In this document: positions 50,467 through 63,226 of the stretch, piece after piece | Numbering within the stretch: position 1 is the stretch's first letter | Layout of the letters: each line of letters opens with the position of its first letter | Source: Ciborinia camelliae | Taxonomy: Eukaryota; Ascomycota; Leotiomycetes; Helotiales; Sclerotiniaceae | Length of the DNA: 64,000 nucleotides | Direction of reading: 5' to 3' | Assembly (NCBI GenBank): GCA_025890175.1 | Contig: JANPYM010000010.1 | Coordinates: 960,427 to 1,024,426, forward strand | The notes under the pieces: generated by a model | Told to the model about the DNA's origin: nothing | Seen by the model: the letters and a program-made list of their open reading frames with translations, nothing else | Databases searched by the model: none | Position numbers and translations under genes: made by a program

Positions 50467-53400
50467 ATGGGAAGAAAGAATGAGGAGAACAATAAGAAGG
50501 ACGTTCAATTCGTTCCTCACGTAGAAGATTCTGCATCTTCCGTTCCTTGTGACGAGATACAAGCACCATCAGTATGAATATTTCTTTCTGTCCAGCGAGA
50601 ACCAAGGCCATTGATAGTAATTGGTCTTCAATCCAGACAACACAGTGGGAGAAACCTTTAGTATTGGATACATCAAAAATCAAAATTGCCAGATATTATG
50701 AGGGGAAGAAAGGTAAGCTTTCCCCAGTTTCAAGTCTGCATCTCAAAATCTACAGTTGTCTCCACATTTACTGTTTTTGATCAACTCGTACTATCATGAT
50801 TTCATATCCCACTTCTATTGCAATTGCAACGTTGAATGTTCCTATCGATCTGAATTTGCATTGCTTACCAAGGATACAGATGATGAAGATGATGAAGAGA
50901 GTGAGGACAGTGAAGCCCAGGACAAATTAGAGGGGATTCCAGAGGAGCCAATAGGAATAACAGAAACAAGCGATACCCCGCAGGGTTCTAAGGAGGAGGT
51001 TGATATAAATACGTCTGGTTTAGGAGAACAATCTCAGTCTACCGAAGAGGATGACAAACCTCCGTCGGCAACTGGAGAATCGAGTGAATTGATTGCACTG
51101 AAATCAGAAGAACCCAGCTTGACCCCAAAAGAAAGTTTAGCAAATGATAGTGCAGAAGCAGGTATGGAGCTATTTCTATCTTCTTCAAGACCGAGTATAA
51201 TTTTCACGTGTTTATGTGTGGCACTTAATTGGTATTATACCATTAACTTCTAAATAGCAACGGAATCAGAATCTAATAAAGATATAGAACCCCCTCCAAA
51301 TATCACTGATGATACACCTCCTCCCGTTCCCGACGCTCCACCATCAGACGAGATACACGAAAAGAGGCGTGCACTCAGCAAAGTAGAATCTCATCAATCA
51401 TATCGATCGCATCAATCGCATTCGTCACAGCATACAGTTCATTTCGCCGATGAACGAGCATCGACGGGCTCCAAATCAAAAGGCAAGAACGGAAAGAAGA
51501 GTAGTAAGGACAAGAAGTCGGGTGCACCCGAAGTTCCACGAAAACCCCCGGCTTTATCGAGTAAGAATAGTGAAAAGGGCAAGGGGAAAATCTCAAGACA
51601 TGTTGAGCCAAAGCTACCAGTGTCACCGGAAGTGCCTGACCCCTCTGAATACCCCGACGATTCTGATACACAATCAAGGGGAAAGAAGAGGAAGGCAAAT
51701 GATAAGAAAGAGAAGAGTAGTAACAAGAAAAGTAAGAGCAAAGGAAAGGATAGTTCGGGGCCGGCACGATTACCAGTACTGCTAGCGTCGGATCCGGTAA
51801 CAGAGAGTAATGAGTCTATAGCGGGGAGGACTGAAGGTGTGGAATCAGGTCAAGAATCACAGAAAACTCCAGATGTTGTGCCAATATCAGGTAAGGACCA
51901 GTATTCCTTGATAAAGTTTTGAGACATCGATGTTCGGTTAAATGTGCGAACATTCGTTTGCCCCCATATGCTAACTATCATCTTAAAAGATCCGGAGTCT
52001 GCGCCTCCATCAGACGATAATCTAAGCGGAAATATAGAGGCCGGAGAAACAGAACCTATACCTGAGAGCGAGCCGACTCAGCCTGAAGAACATCAGGTTA
52101 AGGAAGAAGCATTGCCGAATGATCTGCAAGCAGTGGATGACTTACATGTAGAACCTGAAGGCGTTTCAAGCACGGAAGGCAGTCCGATCATCGAAGAACA
52201 TCCGGTTAGGGAAGAGACATCGGGGAGTGATGTATCTACAGTAGAAGATGTACAGGTGGAAAATGGTGATATTCCGAGCACAGAAGAGGCCCCCCTGGTC
52301 ACCAAAGAAGTCCAAGTCGATGCCGAAACTTCTTCAATAAACGAAGAGACTGAAATTACGGAAGATCAACCTACGGCTACGGATGCGACGGAAGGGAATA
52401 CAAATGATCCCAGCAGCGAGGCTGTTCCGGAAACACCAGTGGAGAATTCTATCATTAATGAGGAGACTTCTACGACGAATGAAATTTTTTCACAAGATTC
52501 TGAGGTGACTGAGGAAATTCCAAGCAGTGGGGATATTTTAAAAAGTACGGACGACACCCTGCCTAGTAGCGAAGAGCCCTCAGATCCTATCAAATTCATA
52601 CCGGAAACTACCACCAGTGAAGAAGAATCGAGCCACGTGGAGACACATACAAAAATCGAAGATATACGACCGGAAGATGGCATTGCCTCTATTGATCAAC
52701 CGGCTGTTGTGGAAGAAATTACAAGTCCTGATAAAGAAACACTACCTCCAGCTGAGCATGTATCCGACAAGACTATTATGTCAACCCAACCAGAAGATCA
52801 GCCACGTGATGAATCTATCGAGGAAAGCTCCCCCGAAGCGCCCACTCCTCAAAAAGCTATTTTCGAATCTAGCGAACCGGAATCTCTACCTGCGGAAGAG
52901 CCCGTAATGACTGAGAGCCATCTTGAAGTCGAGGAGAAGGAAGAATCTTGCAATGCCAATCAAGAGACTATGGCAATTTCAATAGAAGGCCTTTCGGGAC
53001 AATCAGGTACCGAGGGCTCGAATGATCAGTCTCAAGAAATAGAGACTGAAATACCATGTCCCGAAGAAACTGGACCAGAAAAGATTGATACTCTTGAGGT
53101 CATTGAAGATCATGCTGCGGAAGACTCTGAGCCGGACGATCCTTCCTCTGTCCCAAGGGAGGACGTCATTACAGAAGCGGAACCTAAGATCGACAATAAT
53201 ACTGGGGCTACTGAAGAGCCACAAGAAAAAGTCGAAACTAGCAAAGTGATAGACCACGTGGAAGGGTCCAACATCAAGGACGATATTGTTCAAGAATTAG
53301 CACAAGCAAAGGATATTGATGGAGTGTCAGCTATTGAAAATGATAATACTGGAGAGCCAGCCGTAGAGACTCCGGAAATCAGCACAAAGTCTACCGAAGC

Positions 53401-56400
53401 AGAAATGGTTGAACCAGACGAGAACGTTCCAGATATTCCAGTTACAGCCGAGGAATCAATACCGGACCAAGAGGATGGCCCCGTTGAGGTCGACCAACAT
53501 AATGCCGACGTAGATGTTGAAGAATTGCCAGCCGAAAGCGAAAATCTTCAGGAACCTTTAGTGGGTAAGGAATCGTTGGATGAGATTCACGTGGAAGAGT
53601 CACCAGTCATCGTTGAGGAGAAATCAGAACCAGAAACTTCCGCATCAATCATGCAGACTTCACCTGAGACGGAAGAAAGCAATGGGAAACCAGAAAATGA
53701 AGAAGTGCCGACAACAATTGATCAACCTTCTGTCGAGATAGAAAAATCTCCAGAATTGCAAGAATCCGAAAAACTTTTGGGCAAAATTGATGAAATCCAA
53801 GAATCACAAGCAAATGACGATACATCGGAAATATCTAGAAGTGAGGACATGCCTATCGTGGTTGAGGATAATCAAAAATTGGAAAATGCTACGCCGTTTG
53901 AGGACATTGAAAATTCTTATGAATCATCAGAAAGTGATGAGATAGCGGATTTACTTATGCCTGAACAAGATCCAGCTGTGCTTGAGGAGACATCCGAACA
54001 ACATCAGGAAGAAGTGCCAACAGAAGAATCTCCAGCCGTGACGGAGGATGTTCAAGAATCTCCAGAAAAATCTGTCACGGGGCCTGACATTGGCAATCAA
54101 GACATTCCTGTCAATACCGAAGATGTTTCTGAGCCTTCGAGCGGCGAATTGCAACCCGAAATTTTAGAGGGAGAACTTAGTGCTGATCCCCAAGAGTTAT
54201 CCCTTACCAAAAAGCAGCCACTAGACGAAACTCACGAAAATACTCCTCTGATCCCCAAAGAAAGTCCTGTCGAAATCTATCCAGACAGCATTAATCCCAA
54301 GTCACTTAAAAGTCCACAGGAAGAGCCATCTGTTTCCGAACAGACAGACAATATTGAGGTTGAGGAGCTGAAAGGATCTGAAAATGAGACATCAGACTGG
54401 GATGGCGATTCCAGCGATCAAGACTCGGATTCTGGCATCGAACACGCGGACGAGGATACTCCTGCTGTTGATGGAAATCACCCAGAAGCCGACAAGGAGA
54501 AAGATTTATCCGGGACTGATGAAACAAATGCTCTTATTCTTGAGAGTGAACTACAAGAGGTTTCAGAAGCACCCATTATGGGGGATCCTCTCGAATCCGT
54601 GGATGAGAATGGAAACATTCAACACGACGAATCAGCAACTGTTGAAGAACCCAATGTTCCAGCCCTCGTGGAGGAATCTTTTGAAAACTTGGAAATAACT
54701 GTTGTGGAAAATTCCTCCGAACCGGTGGATGAAAAGGAAAATATACAATCAAACGAAGAGGCTGAAATCGAAGAAGTCAATGCTCTCATGCCCGAGTCAC
54801 GAGCCATTGAAAGCCCGGAAATTTCTGCTACAGAAAATCCTTCCGAATCGGGAGATGAGAGAGAATATATTCAGCCCAATGCAACTACCATCGCTGAGAC
54901 CCCCAATGTCCCATTGTCTGAAGAACAATCTATCGAGAACTCGGAAGCACCGGCTGTGGAAAACTCTTCTGATTTGGCGGATGAGAATGAAAATGTCCAA
55001 CCGGACCAAGAGACTGAATTTGAACCAATCGACACTTCCGTGCTCAAACCTGAAGCTATCGAAAATCCAGATGTCCCAGCTGTGGAAACTTCATTGAATA
55101 GATCCAGCGAGGAGGAGAAACCTATTGATGGCTCAGAAGCCATCCTCTCGCAGGAATCTAATGTTTCTGATCCAATTCAAGAGCCAAACGAGACCTCAGA
55201 AACACCTGCCGTGGAAGAAAATAGCTCCGAACCGGTCATCGAGGGGAAAGAACCTATTCACCCAGAAGATATTACCACAAGCGAAGAGTTTAATATTCCA
55301 ATGCCCGAGGAAAGAGCTATTGATAATCCGGATGTCCCTGTTGTAGAAAATACTCTCGAACCAGTCCGCGAGGATACGGCACTTGAGGCCTCGGAAACCA
55401 TTCTGCCTCAGGAAGCTGATATCCCTGTTCTGGAGCAAGAATCAATTGAGGTTCACGATGCACCTGCCGCCGAGAAAAATAGCCCGGAACCAGTCGTTGA
55501 GGATAAAACCCCCATTCAATCCGAAGAAATCTTCTTTAGTAAAGAATCCAATGTTCCAGTCCCAGAAGAACAATCAGAGGACCCCCTTGAAGAACCTGCA
55601 GGTAAGTTGATGCCCGATATTCTTCTGCCAAACTTTGTGAGTATGAAAAACTACGTACTAAGAGAGCAATAAACAGACACAGAAGAGGGAAAACAGGATG
55701 TGGAAATTGAAGACGTTCTTACCAGTAAGTTTGCCCATATTTTCACTCGCAAACTTTGTTTGGTTTAGAGGGGATGAGTTCGAGGAAATAACAAAATAAA
55801 ATAGCCACAGAAGACGAGCCTAAAACCATCGATGCCATCGAACCACCCATGTTAGAGGAAAATGGAAGCACAGAGAAAGAAAATGACACACCAGTTGGTA
55901 AGAGCTCACAAAATTAAAAGACTATCCTCAACAACATCCACGATATACTAACTTTTGATTTCAAGCCCCAGAAGCTTTACCCATCGATCATACACCCGTC
56001 GAGATAATAGTAAATGAACAACCAATAGTAGAATCAGCAACAGAAGTGGAGGTTCCAGAAAAAGCAGCTGGTAAGTGTTGAAAATTAATTTTTTGAAGCG
56101 TAGCTAAAAGAAATCAGAACCCGAGTCAATACCAATGGAGACAGCCCCGATTGAAGAGAATTCCATAGAAGATCCTCCCACAGAAGAGCCCGCCCCAGAC
56201 TCCGCCCAGGAAATTCCAGCTGGTGATTATCCCATGCCAATTTTCTCCACGCCTTCAATAAAAGAAATGCTGATGTCAAACATAGAGCCTGAACCCGAAT
56301 CCACACCAAACGATACTATGCCCTCTTCCGTTCAAGATCAAGTGTCCTCGGAGTCTCCCATGGAAACAGAAGCCAGTAAGTGCCCCGGAGGTTTTGAATT

Positions 56401-59400
56401 CCTCTCGAACTGGGCTTTGGACCCCCTCCGTCGAGCTTCCCCAAGAGATATCAAGCTCATCGACGTCTCTCCAGCAGTCGATGCTTCTGTTACCGAGCCT
56501 GTGATTGTGGAAGAAATTTCTCCTGGTAACTATTTGTTTTTTTTTGTTCACTGGATGATAAATATGCTAATACAAAGTTATTAGAACCTGCGCCGGTTGA
56601 GATTGTACAAGATTCAATAATTGAAACCCCCGCGCCCGAAAGCATTCAGACGGAAGTTGCTACTGGTAAGTTAAATATTCTTTTCGATCGACACATATGG
56701 AACTCTGTATATCGATATCCACGATCATATTATTTGGCACATTTCGCAGCTCAAAATTCGCAAAATGTCAGAAATCTGCCTCGAACATTTCAAGATCATT
56801 CTATCAGCCCATGCCTAAGTCTAGCCGGTTTAATTGAATGTTTGCAATGTCCAAAACATATTCCAAGCATCCAAAAATATCGAGAACTTTCATCCAGAAA
56901 GATGACAAATCCAAAGTTGTGAATAATCTTGAACATTGTGAACCCAAACGCATTGTGAACCCGAACGACTCCATCACTCTATCGTTCATTTTATATGTCA
57001 AATAATCAAACAAGATTCCATTCAACATAAACTAACATCAAATGCTCCCAGAACCCGACCCAGTATCATCAAATCCATTACCACCGACAGAACCCGTCAT
57101 TGAAATTTTGGAGGAACAGGAACAAGCACCACCCGGTACGTTCCATCTTGGAGGCCTTGAGTCCGTTCTCGTGTTGGGTCTAGAGTTTGCGATAGCCCGA
57201 AGTTTCAGAGATAGAGATGTTCATTTCCACTTTCCCCCTTACCTCATGTACTGACGCTAAGTTTTGTTTAGAGTCTGAACCTGCACAAATTGATGTCGTT
57301 AAATCAGTTGAGGAGGATCAGGGAGAGCAGCCTGGGGCCTTCGAGAAGATAGAGGAAAATATGCCGGCTGAGGGTGCGTATTATCTACCTTTACCAAAAT
57401 AATTTGTACTGATGTTGAATAGAAGTTCCAGCTACTCAAGAACAGAGTGAAGAATCTAGTCTTGGAGAGACACACGTTGAACCTACCGTTGAACCTACCG
57501 TTGAGCAAGCTGAAGAGACTATTCCCGAGGGAACTCCGATTGAGCCCATTGTCGAACCAAGTAACAATCCTGCCGAAGAAGATGTTCAGGAATCTTATCA
57601 AGAGTCAACAATTGCAGACCAGCCCTCTGAAGACATCCCTAGTGAGGAACCAGTGAAGGAGGATCTAATCATCGAAAAACCTACCGTCGAGCCCGTCCAG
57701 GAACCACCGATTGAAGAATTTATCAACGAAGAATCTATCGTCGAGACCAGCGAATTTGTGGAAGAACCGGTATCTCAGGAACCAACTATCGAACAACCTG
57801 CAGAGGAAACCAACATTGTACCACCGAACGAAAATCCCCTAGATGTATTGGCCGAACAGCCAAGTGATGTGCCTGTTGTAATGGATGAAACACCCAAAGA
57901 AGTGCCGGCGACAGATGAGCTTTCTATGGAACAAAGCATGGAAATCAAAGAATCATCCGAAGAGTCTGTTCAGGAGTTACCATCTGATCAACCCGCGATT
58001 ACAATCATAGAAGAACATCCTCAACCTCAGGAAATTGCTCAAGAAGTTATTCCAGAGCCTCGAATAACCACTTCACCCCCAGATTCCGTTGAAGAACAAG
58101 GCGAACTACCAATACACGAGAAGTCAACTGAAGTAGAAGCCGAAGACTTTGCGGCTGTTGCCCTTGCTGGACTTGCAGGTGCGGTCACAGTCAAGGCCTT
58201 AAACGACAAGGAAGAGACTGGGACAATAACCGATCAACCTTTAGTCGACGAGCCAGATCTTATTGAAAGTCGAGAGGATAAAGGAGTTGAATCCCCCTCT
58301 AAATCGGATAAAGACAGACGTAGACATAGGAGCTCAAGACACCACTCATTTAGTCATCATAACTCAAACAAATACGGCGAATATCCACCTTCCAGCAGAC
58401 CCGAGGAGCAGACACGACGCCGAAGACATTCACATAGCCACAGATCCAGTGGCGCAACCAGTGACAGAGAAGATGACAGAGAAAACCATCGTAGTCACAG
58501 ATCTGGTCAAAAGGAGGAGGATAGAGAGCGACCAGAACGTTCCCATCGCCGACGATCTAGTTATAGAGAAGACGACCCAGAGCGCTCTCATAGACATAGG
58601 TCTGGCCGTAAAGAAGACAAGGAGGATAAACAGGAGCCTACCCGTGACATCTCTCCAGCTAAACAATCTCCAGAGCGTCGAGATAGTGCTATTGAGGGTG
58701 TGGATGATGAACGTGAGCGTCGCCGACGCCATCGTAAAGATCGTAGTCAAGAGGAACAAAAAGAACATGACAGAAAAAGAGAGGAACGCCGAGCAGCTAA
58801 AAGAGAAGCAGCAATCAAGGCTGAAGAAGCTTTCAGAGCAGAAGAAGTGCGAAAATCTGAGGAGGCAAAGGCTAACGAGGAACTCCAACAGAAGAAGAAG
58901 GCAGAATCAATTCCATTATCAGCGGTTCCAAAGCGATCAGGATCACGAAGAGAAAGTATCTCAAAGACGTATCCTATTACTCCTCATGAAAATGTCAACA
59001 TCAAGTCTCGACTCCTCAGTCTCAAGAAGCGCGTCCAAAGTGAGGTTACCAGCCCATTTATGGCAAACGACGAGCCACATATCAAGGAGAAGGTTACTCC
59101 CGTCCAACGTTCCAGAAGAGATTCCATCGTTGAAAGTGGATTTACCAGTCCATTTATGGGCAATGATGGACCGCAAATCAAGCAGAAGGTTACTCCCATC
59201 ACACGGTCCAGAAAAGATTCCATCGTTGATGAACCGGGGCCTCCTCAATTTGACATAATACCTGAACGTCCAAAGATGAGTTCTAGTACAAGAAAATCAT
59301 CATCTCGTTCGTATCCACATCATTCGCACTCATCATCTCGCAGAGATTCCGAGAGAACTTCTAGTTCCAGGAAAGAGCCAAGTCGACGAGAATCCACCCG

Positions 59401-59890
59401 GGAGAAGTACAAGACCGAGGAGGACAAAGAAGCAAGAAGAGCGCGCAGGGAGATGAGAAGGCAAGAGAAGCTCGCTGAAGAAGAAGCGGAGGCAGGAAAT
59501 AGACGCCAAAGAGAAAAGGATGATGATTTGAGACGTCAACATCGTGAGGAGAGACGAAGAAGGCGAGAGGAACGAGACATTGAGGAACGAGAGACCAAGG
59601 AGCGAGAAATGAAGAACCGAGAGGCCGAGGAAAAGAGCGATAAAGTGGAGCCAGACCCCGAAAAAGACGTCGGCAACGAAGAATCAAACCCTAGCTCAAG
59701 ACCAGCTACCCGCGAGAGACGACCGACCAGACCACACCATTCACAATCCCAAAGTTCACGAGGCTCTCGTCCAGAGATACCAACACCTCGAGGTTCTCGT
59801 TCTTCGGAAAAACCAGCGGAGAAACCCAAGAATGCTTTCAAGAGCTTGATAACATTGGGAAAGAAGGTCTTTGCTTCGGAAAAGCATTGA
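50467..59890 (+). CDS. Giant acidic, intrinsically disordered repeat protein, 2665 aa, fourteen exons
   Basis: Exons: 50467-50571, 50637-50712, 50880-51161, 51258-51890, 51990-55601, 55678-55725, 55805-55897, 55966-56070, 56118-56375, 56475-56525, 56585-56665, 57052-57135, 57272-57373, 57423-59890. The start has strong context (ACCATGG). Intron 1 is phase 0; introns 2-13 are all phase 1. After a short ordered-looking start (TTQWEKPLVLDTSKIKIARY), residues 60-2100 are Glu/Pro/Ser/Thr-rich. Exceptions are a Lys/Ser-rich patch (about 225-320) and an Ala/Gly helix, FAAVALAGLAGAVTVKAL (about 2085). Residues 1226-1569 hold tandem 42-44 aa repeats. From about 2140 the chain turns Arg/Ser/His/Glu-rich with coiled-coil stretches and ends KSLITLGKKVFASEKH. 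No enzymatic domain is present. A septal-pore or leashin-type scaffold is one speculative idea; function unknown. Confidence 0.8.
54569..55600 (+). repeat. Eight degenerate 126-132 bp tandem repeats inside exon 5 of the giant gene
   Basis: At protein level about eight units of 42-44 residues follow the pattern PAVENSSEPVxE, then IQxxE, then NVPxPEExxIExPEx. Cores include VVENSSEPVDEKENIQ, AVENSSDLADENENVQ, AVEENSSEPVIEGKEPIH and AAEKNSPEPVVEDKTPIQ. DNA identity between units is modest, so the array is old or fast-diverging. Confidence 0.75.
59048..59231 (+). repeat. Two-copy 96-bp tandem duplication in the last exon of the giant gene
   Basis: Two 32-residue units in frame. Unit 1 contains TSPFMANDEPHIKEKVTP and RSRRDSIVE; unit 2 contains TSPFMGNDGPQIKQKVTP and RSRKDSIVD. 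Unit starts are at 59048 and 59144. Confidence 0.88.
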
Positions 59891-61411
59891 CTATGAAATG
59901 TATAACGGCCATAATGATACAGGAGTTTCTTTTGTTTGATTATTGTGGTTATTATTCTTGATTGTTATTATGATTTTTTATGATTGTGGAGTACGCATAT
60001 GACAATTGTTGGCCGGTGATCTGATTATTGAGACGATGTTATGATACGATACCTGTTTGATATATGTTTTCAAGTACGCATTGATATTGAGGAGGATCTA
60101 ATGGGGTTCTTGTTGTCTGTCAACCTTTTGTATTTCAAGTCTCTTTGGTCATATTTTGTTTATTTAACTGTAGTTATTGAATGTACTTAAAAAACCTTGG
60201 GATATTGGATAAAAGAATCAATGGCTTTCTTCAGTTGCAGTTGAGCAGTCTATCATGATATTACCTTTGATCTGTCTTCGTATTTTATCTCTATTTCAAG
60301 ATTCGAGATATGCTTCTTCAATTCTCTTCTCTTTTCTTGTGAGTGAGTGAGTGTATTTAACTTAAGATCGAGTAGTTGAGGAGCCGTACAGATATGGTAC
60401 TGCAGTGATGATTCAAAAAACGCCTCTCTCTGTATCCGGGTCCCTAGAAAACTCGGTGAACTCTAGGTTGATGAAAATGGATTAATGTGTGGCGAAGAAA
60501 GGAAAGAGCAAAACGTAACTCCCGTGGGTCCGGAACCTCAAATTTTCTATTCTTTGCTAAGTTCCTTCCTTTCCTTTTCCCTCTGTCTTTTGTCTGCTTT
60601 CTTATCTGAACGTTTAAGGGATGTTTACTTCCTTCCTTCCTTCTGCTGGAGTTTGAACGTATTGGGAATGTATAGCCGAATAACCAATTATGGGTTAAGT
60701 TAAGTACTAGTATTCCTTAGTATTATTCTCTCATCTGATATTGCTTTGCTTCACAATTGGTCTAGACCATGGATGATCAAGAATAGAAAGAGAGTGGCCA
60801 ATTTCGCGCGGACGCGGAGAGTTGCATCAAAAACCGTTGAATCCACAAAATCCACTTGCACGTCCAGACTCCAGACTCCAGTCCATTCTTGTGCTACACT
60901 AATTGGCATTTTGATATATTGAATTGATATTGTTCCTTCAACGTCTGGGAAGTCCTTTCCATGTCTTCATAATTTGTCAAGTTTCAATTATGCATGCGAG
61001 CTGGAATGAAATTACCTGCATGGCCATTGAGGAGCGACGAAAACCAACCAACCCGTCGTTATGATCGCCGACGTTGGCAGAGGAGACATGCTTCTTGCAC
61101 AATCCCCAATGTTGCTGTCGCAATGTCGTGGGTTTATTGGACTCTTTATTTAACAAACTTCAACCATCTTGTTTGCACACTGTTGGTTTTATCGGTCTCA
61201 CCCTCGCTCGTGTTCAATGCAGCATAGATTGTCTCATTGTGGCGGATTTCATCCATCATTCATTAATCATCGTTGAAGCCGCATTTCCCTGGAGCCCTGC
61301 TCTTTTTTTTCTTTTCATAAAAATCAAATTGACCCGTAGCCGTCTGCCGCTATTTGCGTGGCAACATGTACTCTGTATAGTATACTCCCTGGACTCTGCA
61401 TCCCTACGGCA

Positions 61412-61472
61412 CATGGAGATGGACATGGAGATAGACATGGAGATGGATATGGAGATGGATATGGATATGACA
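61412..61472. repeat. Degenerate (GGAGATGGACAT)n / (GGATAT)n repeat
   Basis: About five 12-bp units of ATGGAGATGGAY/ATGGATATG type. It reads as Met-Glu-Met-Asp-like in one frame, but only as a by-product of the repeat. Confidence 0.7.
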
Positions 61473-61543
61473 TGTACAATTTTCTTCACTTAGATTTCGT
61501 GCTTACGAGTTCTTTCAGTACTAAATTGCGATACCCAGTCGTG

Positions 61544-61575
61544 CCAATTCCAATTCCAATTCCAATTCCAATTCC
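61544..61575. repeat. Microsatellite (CCAATT)5
   Basis: Five perfect hexamers plus CC in intergenic DNA. Confidence 0.88.
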
Positions 61576-62121
61576 ACCTGCAGTGCAAACTACCTGTGAC
61601 AGTATCATAACCGCTTGAGTCGTCTTGACGTTGACCTGGAGATGATTTTCCGGTTTTGGGCGGGGCGAGGGGGGCAACTTGGCAAGAGAGGGAGAAGTCT
61701 CAAAGCGCTGAAATTTATTTTCCCTTTTTCCCTGATCACTTCAGAGTCCACAAGGATAAGTTTTGATCTTCGCCTCAATCAGGAAGTTAAAATTACCTTC
61801 AAATCATCTATCCGAAATTGAAATTCTCGTTTCACCCCCCAATTTTTATAACCAAAAGATTCGAGAGGCATACCCGGATGTATCATTATCATTTTTTTGT
61901 TCCCTGAATTCCAATAAGTTGCAGATGTCAGCTGATATTATTGCTTGGTTCGTTCGTTTGAATACATTTTTAAGCCACCAACATGCCTCACTCTTTACTA
62001 CTCTATCTCTATCTCTATCTCTATTCTATCCTGCCTTCACTCTCTCACCCATTTTTGGTATTTCCATCCCGCTCCATCAGATATCCAACATTATCGTGAT
62101 GATCTACAATCTTCACTGACT

Positions 62122-63226
62122 ATGCCGCACGCACCACAACCTTTACATCGTCTTCGCGACCAGCCCACGAGCAAATCCGGGGTATATAAGAAGATTGAAT
62201 ATCTTCTATCAAAGCTAAAAAGTAACCGTCCACCATAAAATCAATTTGTGACCAAATAACTGACTATTGGAAACAAGTCCGGACACTTTCTTCCCAGGAA
62301 CAGGGACAAAAACAGGCTCATACCTTAGGACCATGTAATGGATTTTTCAATTTACCAGCCGAGCTTCGGCATGAGGTCTATTCATATCTCTTCAAAAATT
62401 TGAGATGTCGAAACGATATCTTTTGTGAAGCAGAATGCCACGACTTTTTCACTCACGAAGGAGCAGTCCTGTTTCGCGTGAACCACTGGTTTTTGAATGA
62501 TGCCGCCGAATTTTTGTGTCGGATGAATCCTCGATTTACATTATATCGACCTTCGCTGTGTCGTTTTGCTTTCTCTATCACAAACAATTGTGTTCGATTT
62601 TTGAAAAGCCTGGAATTATCAGTCCCATCTTCCGAGATCATTTTACTAGAGCCAATTTTTGAGGAAATCTTGGCTTCCAATGCTCCTTTAACTTCACTTA
62701 TCTTACATCTTACTCCTACCTTTCCAGGAAGCTTGAGTCATCCATGGCCAATGTATATTATCCCAAGATTACAAGTGGAAACACCGGCAAAAGAACATTT
62801 TTACAATGTTCATCCTCATTATTTATCCATCGAATACCATTCGCAAGCTGCTGTGGATAATTGCCATCGTTCCCCATTATTTATAGGCAAACTCCAAAAT
62901 CTTCGATACTTGAAGATTACAGGACAGCCCGAATTCGATATCATGTTTGAACTTGCTATCGTGAAACTCCATCTTGGAATGATGGGCGCCGCTAAATCAG
63001 CCGGGACACACGTCGCTTTATCACCGAATAACGGGCCTCGTGGTGAGGAATGGTATTATGAAATTTGGATCATTCCGAGTAAGCAATTGCTGTTATTGGC
63101 CGACCTTTACGGTTATCGTTGCAATGCTCCCATTCTGAGATTGGTTTCGTAATGCTGACATTGAATACAGCCCCCCGTCACCCGAAGCCAGCAAGTCTTG
63201 CATCGCATAAGCTCTTGGAGCGCTGA
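62122..63226 (+). CDS. F-box-like protein of unknown function, 318 aa
   Basis: Exons 62122-62221, 62278-63078 and 63171-63226 with phase-1 introns of 56 and 92 nt. Both have CTGAC branch sites, and acceptors CAAG and ATACAG. The N-terminus is basic (SGVYKKIEYLLSKLK). Residues about 52-75 carry an F-box-like start, NGFFNLPAELRHEVYSYLF, common in fungal F-box and related proteins that recruit substrates to SCF ubiquitin ligases. A long region without named domains follows: LFRVNHWFLNDAAEFLCRMN, then SLELSVPSSEIILLEPIFEE, then LRYLKITGQPEFDIMFELAI. Retaining the second intron would instead end the protein at 63152 with ILRLVS. The last exon is the least certain part. No partner genes nearby. Confidence 0.68.

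Larger units (their letters stand above)
59891..62121. other. Intergenic, 3' flank of the giant gene to the F-box-like gene
   Basis: T-rich 3' flank of the giant gene, then unremarkable AT-rich DNA. Simple repeats at 61412-61472 and 61544-61575 and a CTCTAT run near 62000-62030. No convincing coding frame. Confidence 0.5.

Noticed and set aside
50574..50636. ATG at 50574 as start of the giant gene
   Set aside because: The ATG at 50467 has stronger context, and a 65-nt intron (50572-50636) joins it in phase. The 50574 start cannot be ruled out without RNA data.
56666..57051. Hidden exon in the 386-nt intron of the giant gene
   Set aside because: The open frame inside is not acidic and has no 1-1 phase splice pair. 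It contains only a 17-bp direct repeat (56934-56967), so I leave it as intron.
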